Under the pieces are notes generated by a model. It saw only the letters and a list, made by a program, of their open reading frames with translations, ran no database searches and was not told the origin of the DNA. Made by a program: the position numbers and the translations under genes. This document shows, in pieces, positions 1 through 8,554 of a stretch of 28,985 bases of DNA (positions are counted from its first letter, which is position 1; each line of letters starts with the position of its first letter). Location of the stretch: positions 1-28,985 of the forward strand of contig JALLLT010000116.1 in NCBI GenBank assembly GCA_025266875.1. The letters are read 5' to 3'. Origin of the DNA: Fennellomyces sp. T-0311 (Eukaryota; Mucoromycota; Mucoromycetes; Mucorales; Lichtheimiaceae).

Positions 1-837
1 GGGAGGCAATCCATCAGGCAATTCGTCTGGGAAAACATCGTGAAATTCGTCCACCAGTGCGTCCAAACCTGGAATGTCAACCTTATCGCCGTTGACCTCG
101 ATTTTCTCCACGCAAAGAACAACAAAGCCATCGTCGTCACGTCAGCAAAGCTTTGTTGCTGGCCGAGCGCGAAAGAAATTGAATCTCCATAGGCGTTGGA
201 GGAGGAGGCCGAGGTTTGACACCGTTGGTTTTCCAGTTGATTTCGGGGTTCTTGTCGTAAAGCCAACTTTTACCAAGTATAACGTCATGGTCGTCGCTGA
301 CAATGCCCGAAAAAAGTCGAACTGAGGTGGTGAATTCGTCCATCACGACATTGGCGTCCAAGTAACATGCCGATTCCACCCATCGGGCATCGGCAACTTT
401 GACGGAAGAACCTGGGGTTGAATGCGTCTCAGCCGCAAGTCCACTTGCTTCCAAAAAGAAAAACGTCACAAAATCGTGTGTTGCCCCACTGTCAATCAAA
501 ATCCTGGCTTTGCGCCCATTAACAAGGCCTTCACGTCGGATCAGGATATGCCGTACTGGCAATTCGCTCGTATTAACACAACTGTCTATTAGAGCGAAAG
601 AGCGAGGATAAACGTCATCATCAATAAAGTCGTCGTTCATTTTTACAAAAAATGCTTTATTGTTACTAGGATCCTGAGAGACGTCTACACTAGTAGTGAT
701 GATGGGGGGTTCGGGATCCAAAATGGATCCCTCATCGCACTGATAATCGTCTGTGGCTTTAACTAACGATGATGGCTCTGGAGAAACGTCGCTGGAAAGG
801 TCACCAACAGGTATGGGCGCATCTGTTGGTGGGCCTA
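1..837 (-). pseudogene. pol: R1 pol: aspartic protease and start of reverse transcriptase, frameshifted
   Basis: The pol frame is entered by -1 slippage at 844-838 and runs through a linker into a retropepsin domain with the catalytic ILIDSGATHDFV motif (about 430-465). It then meets a TGA at 139-137. The reverse transcriptase N-terminus lies in a different frame from about 135 to 1 and shows DEFHDVFPDELPDGLPP, the typical Ty3/gypsy lead-in to the fingers domain. One extra base near 140-150, or an equivalent change, would account for the frame switch. The protease retropepsin fold cleaves the Gag-Pol polyprotein in related elements. The polymerase core with its YxDD motif is outside the window. 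Confidence 0.78.
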
Positions 838-844
838 GTTTTTT
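835..844 (-). promoter_or_regulatory. -1 ribosomal frameshift site A AAA AAC followed by UAG
   Basis: In the gag frame the minus strand reads TCA AAA AAC TAG, so the heptamer A AAA AAC (844-838) sits directly before the gag stop codon (837-835). Slipping back one base there gives AAA AAA CTA GGC and enters exactly the frame that leads to the protease. A AAA AAC is an established eukaryotic -1 slippery heptamer. I did not identify a downstream pseudoknot. Confidence 0.7.
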
Positions 845-855
845 GAAAACTGGCG

Positions 856-893
856 TCCCTTGCCCTTGCCCTTGCCCTTGCCCTTGCCCTTGT
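856..893 (-). repeat. (CCCTTG)n hexamer repeat coding Lys-Gly in gag
   Basis: Plus strand shows about six consecutive CCCTTG units. In the gag frame they encode a basic Lys-Gly run between the zinc knuckle and the frameshift site, which would suit RNA binding. Hexamer length changes keep the frame open. Confidence 0.85.
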
Positions 894-2805
894 CGTCACC
901 ATTATCCTTGCCCTTAGGCTTGGATTACGGCAGGTGGTCCCCGAACTGTGGGCAGTTCTTGCCAAAATGGCCAGGCTTGTAACACCGGAAGCAAAGGTTG
1001 CCCTCAATGACCTTCTTGGAGGACAACCTGCTGGCCTGACCGTTGCACTTCTTGCGGAAGCCACGCTCGACTCCGTCAACTTCCATGGGCGTTGGCTCAG
1101 AGGAGGAGTTGGCTTCGGCCGAGGCAGAAGACGTCGCACTCGGCTGCGCATATAGTGGTTGGGACTTGAATGGGCTGGCGTCGCCATAATGGCCGTCATA
1201 GTACTCAGCTTGACAGATGATTTCGTCCAAACTGGCACCACCACGATCCTTGACAAAGGCGGCCGCCGTAGGTTTCAGCCCCTCAATGTAGCGGGCTCGG
1301 GCCTCCGTCTCATGGATGTCGTCGATACCATCTATAAGATGCAAGAAACGCTGCGTGAAGCTGGCAACCGTCCCATTGCCTTGGCGACAGGCTTGCCACT
1401 GACGTCGGCGGAGTTGCTGGTTGTTGGTGGGGAGCCAACGAGCACAGAAAACGCGGCAAAACTCCGGCCAAGTGGTGGGCATGGCCCCACGTTTCGTCTC
1501 TGCCTTGATCCATAGAAGGGCCGTCTCTTGCAGGGTCAGAGCAGCGAGACCCACCTTCTGGTCGTCGGTGACCGTGCGGACCAGGGAGAAGTAGTGCTCA
1601 TACCCAAAGAGCCAGGAGTGGACTTCTTCGGGTGAGCCCTTGCTAGTGAAGGTCGTCGACAGCATTGGAATGTGTACTCCACTGGGGTTGGTGCCGTTTG
1701 TGTTACGTCGTCGCGGGTGGTGGTCGCCACGGCTTTGCCCGTTGGAACTGCTGCTGCTGCTGCTGCTGTTGCCCCTACTGGATGGGTTTCATCGGCGGAC
1801 AGGCAGCATTGCAGCATGGATCGATGCCCACGTTCCTTGGATGTCATTGCGGAACAGAGGGCGGTCGTCGCCACCAGCGCTAGGAACAGGTGCACTGGTG
1901 GCTGGTGGTGGCGGCGCAGGTGCCTCAGGAACGGCTTGTGCGGGAGGTGCAGCAGGGCCTGGCGTTACAGCTGCCAGCTGTTCAGTTAGCTGCTGAATTA
2001 AAAGACGCAATTCAGCAGCTTGGCGGTCTTGGTGCGCAGCCTCCTCTCATTGCGCTGCATACGCAGTGGCAAAGTTGCGGTCGGCCGTCGCTAGCATGTC
2101 TGCCAGCTGCCGATTCGTCGCCTCTTGGTTGGCAACGAGCTCCGAAATCTGGTGCTCACGCCAGTCGTCACGTTCCTCAAAGGAAGCAATTCAGGCGGCC
2201 ATCCGGTCGTTGGCATCGTCCAAGGCGCGGACCCGGTCTTCAGCAGCTGTCAATTCCGTCCGGATGCCTTGGAAATGGCCAGTCGTCAGCTCCACATAGG
2301 CCTGGAGGTCCTGGGCCACGCCATCCCAAGGGCGGCCTTCCTGCGAAGGGACAGGCAAGGAGGGAGAGGCCAATGTGGGGGTGGCAGGGGGTTGCGTCGC
2401 AGCCTGTGTAACGTTGGCTGCAGGGGCAATCGTCGCCACAGCCGAATGGCGTGGCACGTTTTGTACCACCGGTATGTCCAGATTCTCGTCAATTTCGGCC
2501 AATTCGGCGAGGTCAGCGTCTGCAGAACTACCAGCTGCATGGGCCGCAGCGGCAGTTGCATGGGTTACCAGTCCAGCAGGTCATCCAAGGGCCGGCGTAG
2601 AGGCAGCACGGCCTAGTGTCTGAGAAAGGCGTCGAAGAGGGTGGTCTTCTGTCTGGTTTGTCATAGCGTTGGGAAATGGGTACGTGTGATCAGAACCAGA
2701 GGAATCAGGCTGGATGGATGAGTGTGCAGAGGTACGGCGGAACTTTAGTTTCTTGGAGAGCTTTGAGAGTAGGGGTCTAAAACGTCCGAGCAAAGAGTAC
2801 TCATT

Positions 2806-2843
2806 AGGGGGTTTCAAAATTGAGCTGATTTTTGCGAGCTAGC
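2806..2843 (+). repeat. H1 left terminal inverted repeat
   Basis: About 38 bp matching the reverse complement of 5733-5771, apart from one small difference (G on the left, AA on the right, after position 18). It ends in GCGAGCTAGC. Further TTTTGCGAG copies follow to about 2880, forming a subterminal repeat that a transposase or Myb partner could bind. Confidence 0.9.
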
Positions 2844-2908
2844 TAGATTTTTGCGAGTTGAGAAAGATTTTGCGAGCTAGGTGTCAACCTTAACCTCATT
2901 CTTTACAA

Positions 2909-4354
2909 ATGACTAAAAGAATCGCTAAATCTGCCGCCCGCTCGAAAGCTACAACACGTAATGTTAATGTGCGTGCATCCAGCGTAATGGCCAGTGCATC
3001 ATCTGCCGAGATTCATGGCGATCGTGCAAATTGCCAAGGCAATGCTAAAGCGAACAAAGGTATCGTTTCCGAATGCTCTATTGTTAGGAAGACCTTTGGC
3101 AAGATAAGATAAGTATTCTGATCAAGTGGCTTAAAAGACGCGGTGAAGCGTGTGAGGTTGATGGTTACGGTACCTTCGGAAGAAAGAACGACGGAAGATG
3201 CCGATGAAGTTGAGGAGGAAGAGGAAGAGGAGGAAGTCAACGAAGAGGAGGACGAAGAAGGAGAAGAAGTGGAGGACGAAGAAGGAGAAGAAGTGGAGGA
3301 CGAAGAAGGAGAAGAGGAGGAGGACGAAGACGAGGAAGAGGTGATCAAGGGTAGACAGAGTGGGGAAAAGCAGTATTCCCGGACCACTATCCAACACTAT
3401 GAAGTGATGGTGGAGTTCCTTGAAGTAGAAAAGAACTTCAAGATTCTGTCCGGAAATGCGGCCGTGGGCAAGCCAAAAGGAGGCCAGAAGATAACGAAGG
3501 AAACTGCCTACGCTGACCTTGCAAAGTGCATCAATGAAAAGGTCAACGAACCGAACAATCACCCTTTGTGGGATCAAAAAAGTGCCAGCAGCCGCATCAG
3601 AAACTACATCAAAAAGTTCAGAGATGAATACCGCGCTTCCAACAGCACTGGTTACGGTTTAGAAGCTCGCCATATCAAGGCTGGCTTAACCAAGATAGAA
3701 GAGCGGAAAAACTTCGAGTGCCCATTCTATGACCGCATGGAGGTCCTATTTGGAAGCAAACACAACGTCAACCCGATTGTAGTCAGAGAATTTGGTGTTG
3801 CTTCGTCTGCCCCTGCTCCTTCTACTAGTAGCTCATCATTGCCTTTCGGTGCACCTGCCACTATATGTTTGTCACGCAGTGCTTCCAACGAGAGCGATCT
3901 ATTAGAAGAAGTGTCAGGCGATGATGGCATTACCGTGGAAGAGCTGGACGAAATGCTAGGTGATGAGAGAGAAGACGTGGAAGAAGAAGACGAAGAAGAT
4001 GATGAAGGAGACGAAGAAGAAGATGATGATGATGATGACGAGCCTCCACCACGTACTAGAAAGCGAGATTTCGCTAGTACCTTCAATGAAGTAGAGGATG
4101 AGCGGGTTCGCATTGATAAGAGGCGTCTCAAACTGCAACAGAGACAGCATGAACTGGAGGAACGGAAGTTCAATGCGCAGAAAGAGGAGCAATGCTTTCG
4201 AGCTAACTTGGACAGAGACAAGCTTGAGCAAGATTCCTACCTCCAAAGACTCAGTCTCAAAACCAAGCTTGTCACTGACCTTCTTACGGCTGGATTGGAG
4301 GAGGATAAAATCAGAAACGTACTGAACACATATTTCAAGCATGATTTCCCGTAA
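2909..4354 (+). CDS. H1 Myb/SANT-like accessory protein, 2 exons (455 aa)
   Basis: In Harbinger elements a Myb/SANT-like protein is known to bind the element ends and bring the transposase into the nucleus; that role is inferred here. Proposed exons are 2909-3059 and 3138-4354, joined by a 78-nt intron; the phases match. Without the intron the frame meets TAA at 3110 and TGA soon after. The protein has a basic N-terminus, a long acidic tract (about residues 75-120) built partly from a 24-nt repeat, and a Myb-like region with aromatic residues (YEVMVEFL, HPLWDQ, YIKKFRDEY, about 130-240). A Ser-rich spacer, a second acidic tract and a C-terminal charged coiled coil follow. It converges on the transposase gene, leaving 28 bp between the stop codons. 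The exact start and first exon are the weakest part. Confidence 0.75.
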
Positions 4355-4382
4355 GGAATTCTTACAACGTATATTGTTTACT

Positions 4383-5597
4383 TCAATCTCTTCTATCCGA
4401 AATAAAATCATTGATGCTTTCTCGCCATTCCAACGCTGAAATATTGTCATTTAGCGATAACCTTTCCTCTTCAAGCGTCGCATGCCTAGTTTCCTTGAAA
4501 GGCCATTGGTCATTTTCTTGACGAAGAAAGTTATGTAGAATTGCTGTAACTCCAATAATCTGCACCACTTTCTTTTGATCTTTCTTTATCTTGATCTGGA
4601 CATGCATTTGTTTCAGGCACTGCCACCTATTCTTGAGGATTTCAAAAGTGTTTTCGATGACAGCTCGAGCAGAAGCAATGTCTTCGTTGAACATTATGTT
4701 CCGTTGGTTTCCTTCAGTAGCAGGTCGTCGGTAAGGAGTGAGCATCCTGGTGCTCAAAGCATATCCGGCATCTCCTATCAAATACTCGCGCTCCAAGAAA
4801 TAGGATCCTTCATGTTTCACCAGAGAAGTATCGTTGAATGCGGTCGAATCACTCACAGACCCCGGCCATCCTGCTTGCATGAACCGAATATTGCGACGAT
4901 CATCACAGACAACCTGGACATTCAACGAATAGTTGCTTTTCCGATCGTAGTAGGTGCTCCCGTCAATTCCTGGCTTCTGGGAATAGTTGACGTGTGTACC
5001 ATCCACAAAGCCAACAACATGAGGGAAGCCATGCTCTTCCTGAATCCGGGCAGCTATTTCTTCACGTTCACGCGCATCTGGCCAGGAGATATAGATGCTT
5101 CCCAGTGATTCGATAGCTCTAAGGACTCGTCCTGTATAGTGGGTAACAGAGCCAGTACTTATACCCCATTCACGAGCGATATGTGTGACCGATGCGCCAG
5201 TGCCACCATGCGCCAAGGTCTCCAATGTAACTCCAAGTTGAACCCATACAGGGGCTTGCTTTCTCCCACCCTTCTTTCGGAAAACGGCATGATTCTCAAT
5301 CATTGCGTGGAGCTTGCGAAATGATTTTTTGTTCATACGAACAATGTTCTTAAAATCCTTCATATGCCACTGGAAGAAGAACCGCTTGTTTTCTGTCAAC
5401 TTTGGAACTACTCTTGACGGGTTGAGATTGCGATGCGCGAGAATTCCTGATTTAATCCTGCACAATTCTCTGATGCGTTCCCTTTCCTCCGCCTGACCCT
5501 TGGGATCATATGTCATTTGTCTTTCACGCTTCATGAGCAGCTTGATTGCATAGTCAATCTGCTGAAGGGTCCATTGACGTTCAGAAATTTTTGTCAT
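4383..5597 (-). CDS. H1 PIF/Harbinger (HARBI1-type) DDE transposase, 404 aa
   Basis: A single exon encodes the whole enzyme from ATG 5597-5595. A helix-turn-helix region (about residues 110-165, GISTGSVTHYTGRVLRAI) is followed by the DDE_Tnp_4 catalytic domain. The acidic triad is visible as GFVDGTH (D199), IGDAGY (D276) and ENTFEILKNRW (E315). The GW-GS-SD-AFN block between the first two is typical of HARBI1 relatives. The length is normal for the family and no residue is missing, so the enzyme looks functional. It would cut and rejoin the H1 ends at 3-bp targets. The gene faces the Myb-like gene tail to tail. Confidence 0.93.
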   Translation of the reverse strand: MTKISERQWTLQQIDYAIKLLMKRERQMTYDPKGQAEERERIRELCRIKSGILAHRNLNPSRVVPKLTENKRFFFQWHMKDFKNIVRMNKKSFRKLHAMIENHAVFRKKGGRKQAPVWVQLGVTLETLAHGGTGASVTHIAREWGISTGSVTHYTGRVLRAIESLGSIYISWPDAREREEIAARIQEEHGFPHVVGFVDGTHVNYSQKPGIDGSTYYDRKSNYSLNVQVVCDDRRNIRFMQAGWPGSVSDSTAFNDTSLVKHEGSYFLEREYLIGDAGYALSTRMLTPYRRPATEGNQRNIMFNEDIASARAVIENTFEILKNRWQCLKQMHVQIKIKKDQKKVVQIIGVTAILHNFLRQENDQWPFKETRHATLEEERLSLNDNISALEWRESINDFISDRRD

Positions 5598-5732
5598 TGT
5601 TGGATTTTGTTATAAGAGAAAAAAGATAGGTAATTTGCTAGATGGACGTGTTTTGCGAGATGACCTATCTAGCACCTCCGGAGATGCGAGATAGGATTTG
5701 CGGGCTGTCGGGCCCTATCTCGCAAAATTTTT

Positions 5733-5771
5733 GCTAGCTCGCAAAAATCAGTTTCAATTTTGAAACCCCCT
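5733..5771 (-). repeat. H1 right terminal inverted repeat
   Basis: Inverted partner of 2806-2843. Inward of it, 5650-5732 carries more copies of the same GCGAG unit (minus-strand TTTTGCGAGATAGG, and TTTTGCGAGATGACC on plus), so both ends share the subterminal motif. Confidence 0.9.
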
Positions 5772-5874
5772 ATTAGAACAAATTCTGGTATGCGCCAAAG
5801 AGCGTCGTCGCAGTGCATCAACGTCTCAAAGAAGGTTCCTGCTCAATTACAACGTCGAGCACGGTTTCACAGAA

Positions 5875-5890
5875 CCGAATTTCACTACCA
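5875..5890 (-). other. R1 primer-binding site (putative)
   Basis: Minus strand TGGTAGTGAAATTCGG begins two bases after the LTR end CTGTTACA. TGG is the complement of the CCA tail of a tRNA, and a gap of 0-3 bases after the LTR is normal for LTR elements. I cannot name the tRNA from the sequence. Confidence 0.65.
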
Positions 5891-5892
5891 AT

Positions 5893-6246
5893 TGTAACAG
5901 TGCAGACCACAGAATACTTACAATCGTGTGCGTTGCTGTAAGTCAGACAATGTTACGATAATGACCCGAAGGTGGAACCGGTTATATGAGAGTATAAACG
6001 ATGAGGATTCCTGTATCCAGGAATCCTGCTTTATATATACGTCAGATATTAGGGGGTAATAGCTAAGGCGTATATGATCTACAATCTACGAATTCCATCT
6101 AAGCTATATGTAATCCTAATATCCTTATCCAACCATGCGCCATATGAGTTGTCACATGCTACGTCTATCAATACGGTATATGGATACTGCATGGCGATCA
6201 ACCAGGTTGCAGGTTGGATAACGTCTGTAATGGACACACCATTACA
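5893..6246 (-). repeat. R1 5' LTR (about 354 bp)
   Basis: On the minus strand the segment begins TGTAATGG and ends CTGTTACA, so it has the TG...CA ends of LTRs and near-matching short inverted repeats (TGTAATGG against TGTAACAG). Two bases after its end a TGG-initial primer-binding site follows, which fixes the 3' boundary. The 5' boundary is less certain because TGTAATGG at 6246 is immediately followed inward by its own inverted copy (6226-6233 against 6239-6246). The second LTR is not in the window, so a sequence comparison could not be made. Confidence 0.75.
6004..6038 (-). promoter_or_regulatory. R1 LTR TATA box and abutting 10-bp stem-loop
   Basis: Minus strand TATATATAAAG lies at 6038-6028 and is a strong TATA box. 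The very next bases, 6027-6004, form a perfect 10-bp stem (AGGATTCCTG paired with CAGGAATCCT) around a 4-base loop. By position this lies between the TATA box and the expected transcription start, roughly 30 bases downstream. That it is promoter architecture is inferred from its place inside the LTR. Confidence 0.6.
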
Positions 6247-6610
6247 CCGCCAAAAAGTGACACGACAAGATAATACTGAAGCCGGGCGACTGTTTTTTCC
6301 GTCATTTCCTTTTTGGATCACCCAAGGAAAAGCAGTTAAGTTGAGGAAAAGCAGTCTCTTTTTATGTGCTACAGCTCAAGTGGTAGTACACATCATATAG
6401 AACTTTCGTACCACAAATTCTACCATGTAGCTGTGCACCAGAAAGAGAATAAAATCCGTTCTAAATGTATCAAACCACAACACACTTCTTCAAAGAGTCG
6501 CCATAATGTGTTTCTGAATGATTCAGCACAAAACATCTTACTTCCTTGAGTAATTCGAGACATAGGAGAAATAAATATAAATACATTGTGTTTTATCATT
6601 AATTAGCATC
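6247..6610. other. Unassigned AT-rich segment between R1 LTR and L1
   Basis: No gene or RNA is visible. The first bases hold AAAAAGTGACACGAC, a motif also met at 25904 and, inverted, near 26178. A tRNA A-box-like string (GCTCAAGTGGTAG) around 6372 has no acceptor stem or B box. Confidence 0.5.
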
Positions 6611-7028
6611 TGTTGTATCTAACATGAACATAACCACCGATCATTATCTCGGAACGGTTATATCTCACTTTCCTTTTTGGTATAACTCACTTACGCAGAC
6701 ATATCTTCCATATTTGGCATATTGTCATAGACGTTTATCATGAACGGGTATCAACAGCTATCACCTAGCTTATCATTATCTGTTATGAACCAGTTCCATA
6801 ACGATAGACATCACCCATTTCTCAACAACACACCAACATGACATACGTATTGGATATACAGGTATAATCATGATATGACCTTGGATAACATTGGTAATAG
6901 GAAGTCCCATCCACGATAAGCATTTAATATAAATAAAGCGAACTCTTCATCAATAAACTAAAGTTCTCTGAGTCTCGTTGACTTTTATTGTCCCTTTTTG
7001 ATACTCGCTACTTCCTCATATCTTAGCA
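6611..7028 (+). repeat. L1: solo LTR relic, R2 family
   Basis: Begins TGTTGTATCTAACATGAACA, like the R2 LTR at 26291. Near its end it has the shared core CATCCACGATAAGCATTTAA, then TATAAATAAA (6929-6938) and GAGTCTCGTTGAC. No gag follows. The 3' boundary (near TTAGCA) is approximate. Confidence 0.65.
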
Positions 7029-7066
7029 TCATCACTACATATGTTTCCTCAGTATATACAAACCAC

Positions 7067-7470
7067 TGTTGCTTTCAACGCGGTCCTTACCTCGGTGGTC
7101 TTTTTGCCATTACTTCTGCCAGTCCAGCAAATAATAGTTATCCATTCTTCCCACCCCTTCCTACTTCTAACATTGGAACGTTGAGCTTCATGCTTGACAA
7201 ATCTTCAGCCAATCAGGAGGACCTTCGAGTTAATGCTTCCGCACATGCACATGCTCTGTCAGCATCATCACAAATCATCCTTGTGAAGCCTCGCTGCTCT
7301 GTCATATTAAGGCTAACATCACGAATTGATCACAGACATACCGGCTCATAAAATACCCATCATGGATGAGCACTTATTATAAATAATGGAAGCAAAGCAT
7401 ATGAAATAAAACTGCCTTACCTTTTGAGTCTCGTTGACATCTTTGTCTCTGTTACCTCTGTCATAGCTAA
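7067..7470 (+). repeat. L2: solo LTR, R2 family
   Basis: Begins TGTTGCTTTCAAC and ends AGCTAACA. It aligns by eye with the R2 LTR over most of its length: GGAACGTTGAGCTTCATGCT, CAGCCAATCAGG, GCTCTGTCAGCAT, CCCATCATGGAT, TATTATAAATA, GAGTCTCGTTGACAT. It carries no internal region and is in the same orientation as L1, 38 bp downstream of it. Confidence 0.75.
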
Positions 7471-7702
7471 CATGATAGTTCACTTCGAACACTTGAAAGA
7501 AGTATTTTTATTTATTTGTGGGAAACTAATAGACCTGCCCGTATAGGGATATGGTCTCACTTCGGATATGCCCAATCTCGGATAAACACAGGCTCGGATA
7601 AATATCGAAGTGAAACCTGTGTTAATAAGAGCGATGATCGGTAAAACATCACTAGGTGACAAATAGGACCCAACGCTAGAAGTAAACTATCGGGACTATA
7701 TA
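7471..7702. other. Flank of E1 with small inverted repeats
   Basis: No gene seen. Two interleaved inverted pairs are visible: CACTTCGGATAT (about 7558) with ATATCGAAGTG (about 7602), and AACACAGG (about 7576) with CCTGTGTT (about 7615). They could be a remnant of a small transposon end. Confidence 0.4.
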
Positions 7703-7775
7703 CACTGCGCACCAGGTAAGGAATCCCCTACTAGAAAGATAGGGGATTCTTAAGAATCTTTTGTTGGGGGATAAG
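7703..7775 (+). repeat. E1 left terminus and subterminal repeats
   Basis: CACTGCGCA is followed by GGTAAGGAATCCCCTA and then an inverted TAGGGGATTC. The same units recur at the right end (13492-13545 plus 21012-21104), with the outermost unit GGTGAGGAATCCCCTA when read from the right. Confidence 0.82.
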
Positions 7776-8231
7776 ACGCAGCTCGTACCCCCGGTTTCCA
7801 GAGTGAAAGCTGCATGAAGAACTGCATAATTGCTTGAAAAAGATGGATGCGGTGACCTTCTGCATGTTTCTGCATCAGCATGCAGAGTGCTGTATAAGCA
7901 ATTTGTAATTTTTGTGAACAATCAGAAATGGTGATGATGATGCAGCAATGTTGAAATGGAATGGAGGAGAAGTCTTTAACAAGTGGTGTTGAGTTTACAA
8001 AGGGTAGTCAATATTTCAGTACCATGAGAAACTTTAAAACTGGTGCCTTATATCGGCAATCCGACGCACATGGTGCATCAGCAAGAAAAAAGGAAGTTGG
8101 ATGCGTTGTAGTATAACGTCACGCATTGTACGAAAAGAAGTATACACGACTCTAGCACATATTGGTATTGTGCTATTGAAATAGTGATCCGTGTTCCTGT
8201 ACACTTTACATATATAGAAGAGCCTAATAAA

Positions 8232-8431
8232 GCCAAGACAGCAAAATGCACGGTTCACGTTGCACATGACGGTCCATAACAAATTAGTAACCAATTGTAA
8301 TGCAATGCTGCCAAGGCAAACACTGCTGTGTTGAGACTTAGTCGCTATGACGGTGCCAAGACAGATCGATATGAACTTGCCAAGGTAAACGGCCATGGTG
8401 ATGTAGAAACGGTGTAATGATGCTGCCAAGA
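8232..8431. repeat. Five GCCAAG repeats upstream of the E1 transposase
   Basis: GCCAAG starts at 8232, 8310, 8355, 8379 and 8425, mostly as TGCCAAGR followed by a purine-rich triplet. They lie 60-265 bp before the TATA box of the transposase gene. CACTA transposons are known to use clustered subterminal motifs as binding sites for their own protein. That use is inferred here. The rest of 7776-8490 shows nothing else convincing. Confidence 0.55.
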
Positions 8432-8494
8432 CGAATAACCAATGTGGCGAAGCATAATGGGACATTTTTTATTATTCGTGCATTGACGAAAGAC

Positions 8495-8502
8495 TATATA
8501 AG
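8495..8502 (+). promoter_or_regulatory. TATA box of the E1 transposase gene
   Basis: TATATAAG lies 53 bp before the ATG at 8555, at a spacing that suits a short 5' untranslated leader. Confidence 0.55.
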
Positions 8503-8554
8503 AAGAATGTTCGAGCAGTAGGTATGGTATCAAATCGTACCTACCGTTTCTAAA

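Larger units (their letters stand above)
835..2664 (-). pseudogene. gag: R1 gag (nucleocapsid/capsid polyprotein), broken by in-frame stops
   Basis: The gag protein of the retrotransposon packages its RNA in virus-like particles. Reading starts at ATG 2664-2662. One frame then carries a proline/alanine-rich N-terminus, a glutamate/glutamine-rich coiled coil (about 2200-2020), a serine run from an AGC repeat (about 1770-1747), a Retrotrans_gag-type capsid region (about 1665-1200) and one CCHC zinc knuckle, CFRCYKPGHFGKNC. It ends with a Lys-Gly run made by a hexamer repeat and a TAG at 837-835. The frame is interrupted by TGA at 2583-2581, 2193-2191, 2049-2047 and 1791-1789, and by TAA at 927-925. 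Every TGA could come from CGA by a C-to-T change. Sequence similarity continues smoothly across each stop, so I treat this as one decayed gene rather than several small ones. Confidence 0.82.
2806..5771. mobile_element. H1: PIF/Harbinger DNA transposon, complete
   Basis: The element starts AGGGGGTTTCAAAATTGA at 2806 and ends with the inverted copy at 5771. Directly outside lie ATT at 2803-2805 and ATT at 5772-5774, a 3-bp target duplication. Inside are two convergent genes, a Myb/SANT-like gene on the plus strand and a HARBI1-type DDE transposase on the minus strand. This is the standard two-gene PIF/Harbinger layout. Both reading frames and both ends are intact, so the copy may still be able to move. 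It was inserted into the leader of R1. Confidence 0.92.
1..6246 (-). mobile_element. R1: Ty3-type LTR retrotransposon, 5' part, decayed, interrupted by H1
   Basis: Read on the minus strand the order is LTR (6246-5893), primer-binding site (5890-5875), leader, gag (2664-835), protease, then the conserved start of reverse transcriptase running off the window at base 1. Gag before protease before reverse transcriptase, with a protease DSGA motif and the DVFP-ELP-GLPP motif at the reverse transcriptase start, is the Ty3/gypsy order. The leader is split by the Harbinger element at 2806-5771; its two parts are 5874-5775 and 2805-2665. Several in-frame stops and a frame change in pol show that the copy is dead. 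The second LTR, integrase and target duplication lie outside the window. Confidence 0.88.

Noticed and set aside
858..892. CRISPR-like or satellite array
   Set aside because: Simple hexamer microsatellite without spacers, coding Lys-Gly in gag.
801..1256. Open frame with an Arg-Ala repeat
   Set aside because: Out-of-frame reading of the gag hexamer repeat. The gag frame shows the capsid and zinc knuckle in the correct order.
3727..4221. Ser-rich open frame on the minus strand
   Set aside because: Antisense shadow of the acidic Myb-like gene of H1: Glu/Asp codons read backwards give Ser/Leu/Phe runs.
6364..6440. tRNA-like A box (GCTCAAGTGGTAG)
   Set aside because: No 7-bp acceptor stem, no B box (GGTTCGAAYC-type) and no anticodon arm could be folded around it.
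8034..8465. 143-codon open frame on the minus strand
   Set aside because: It runs through the GCCAAG repeat zone and the E1 promoter region, with no recognisable protein pattern or splice context. Best explained by chance.
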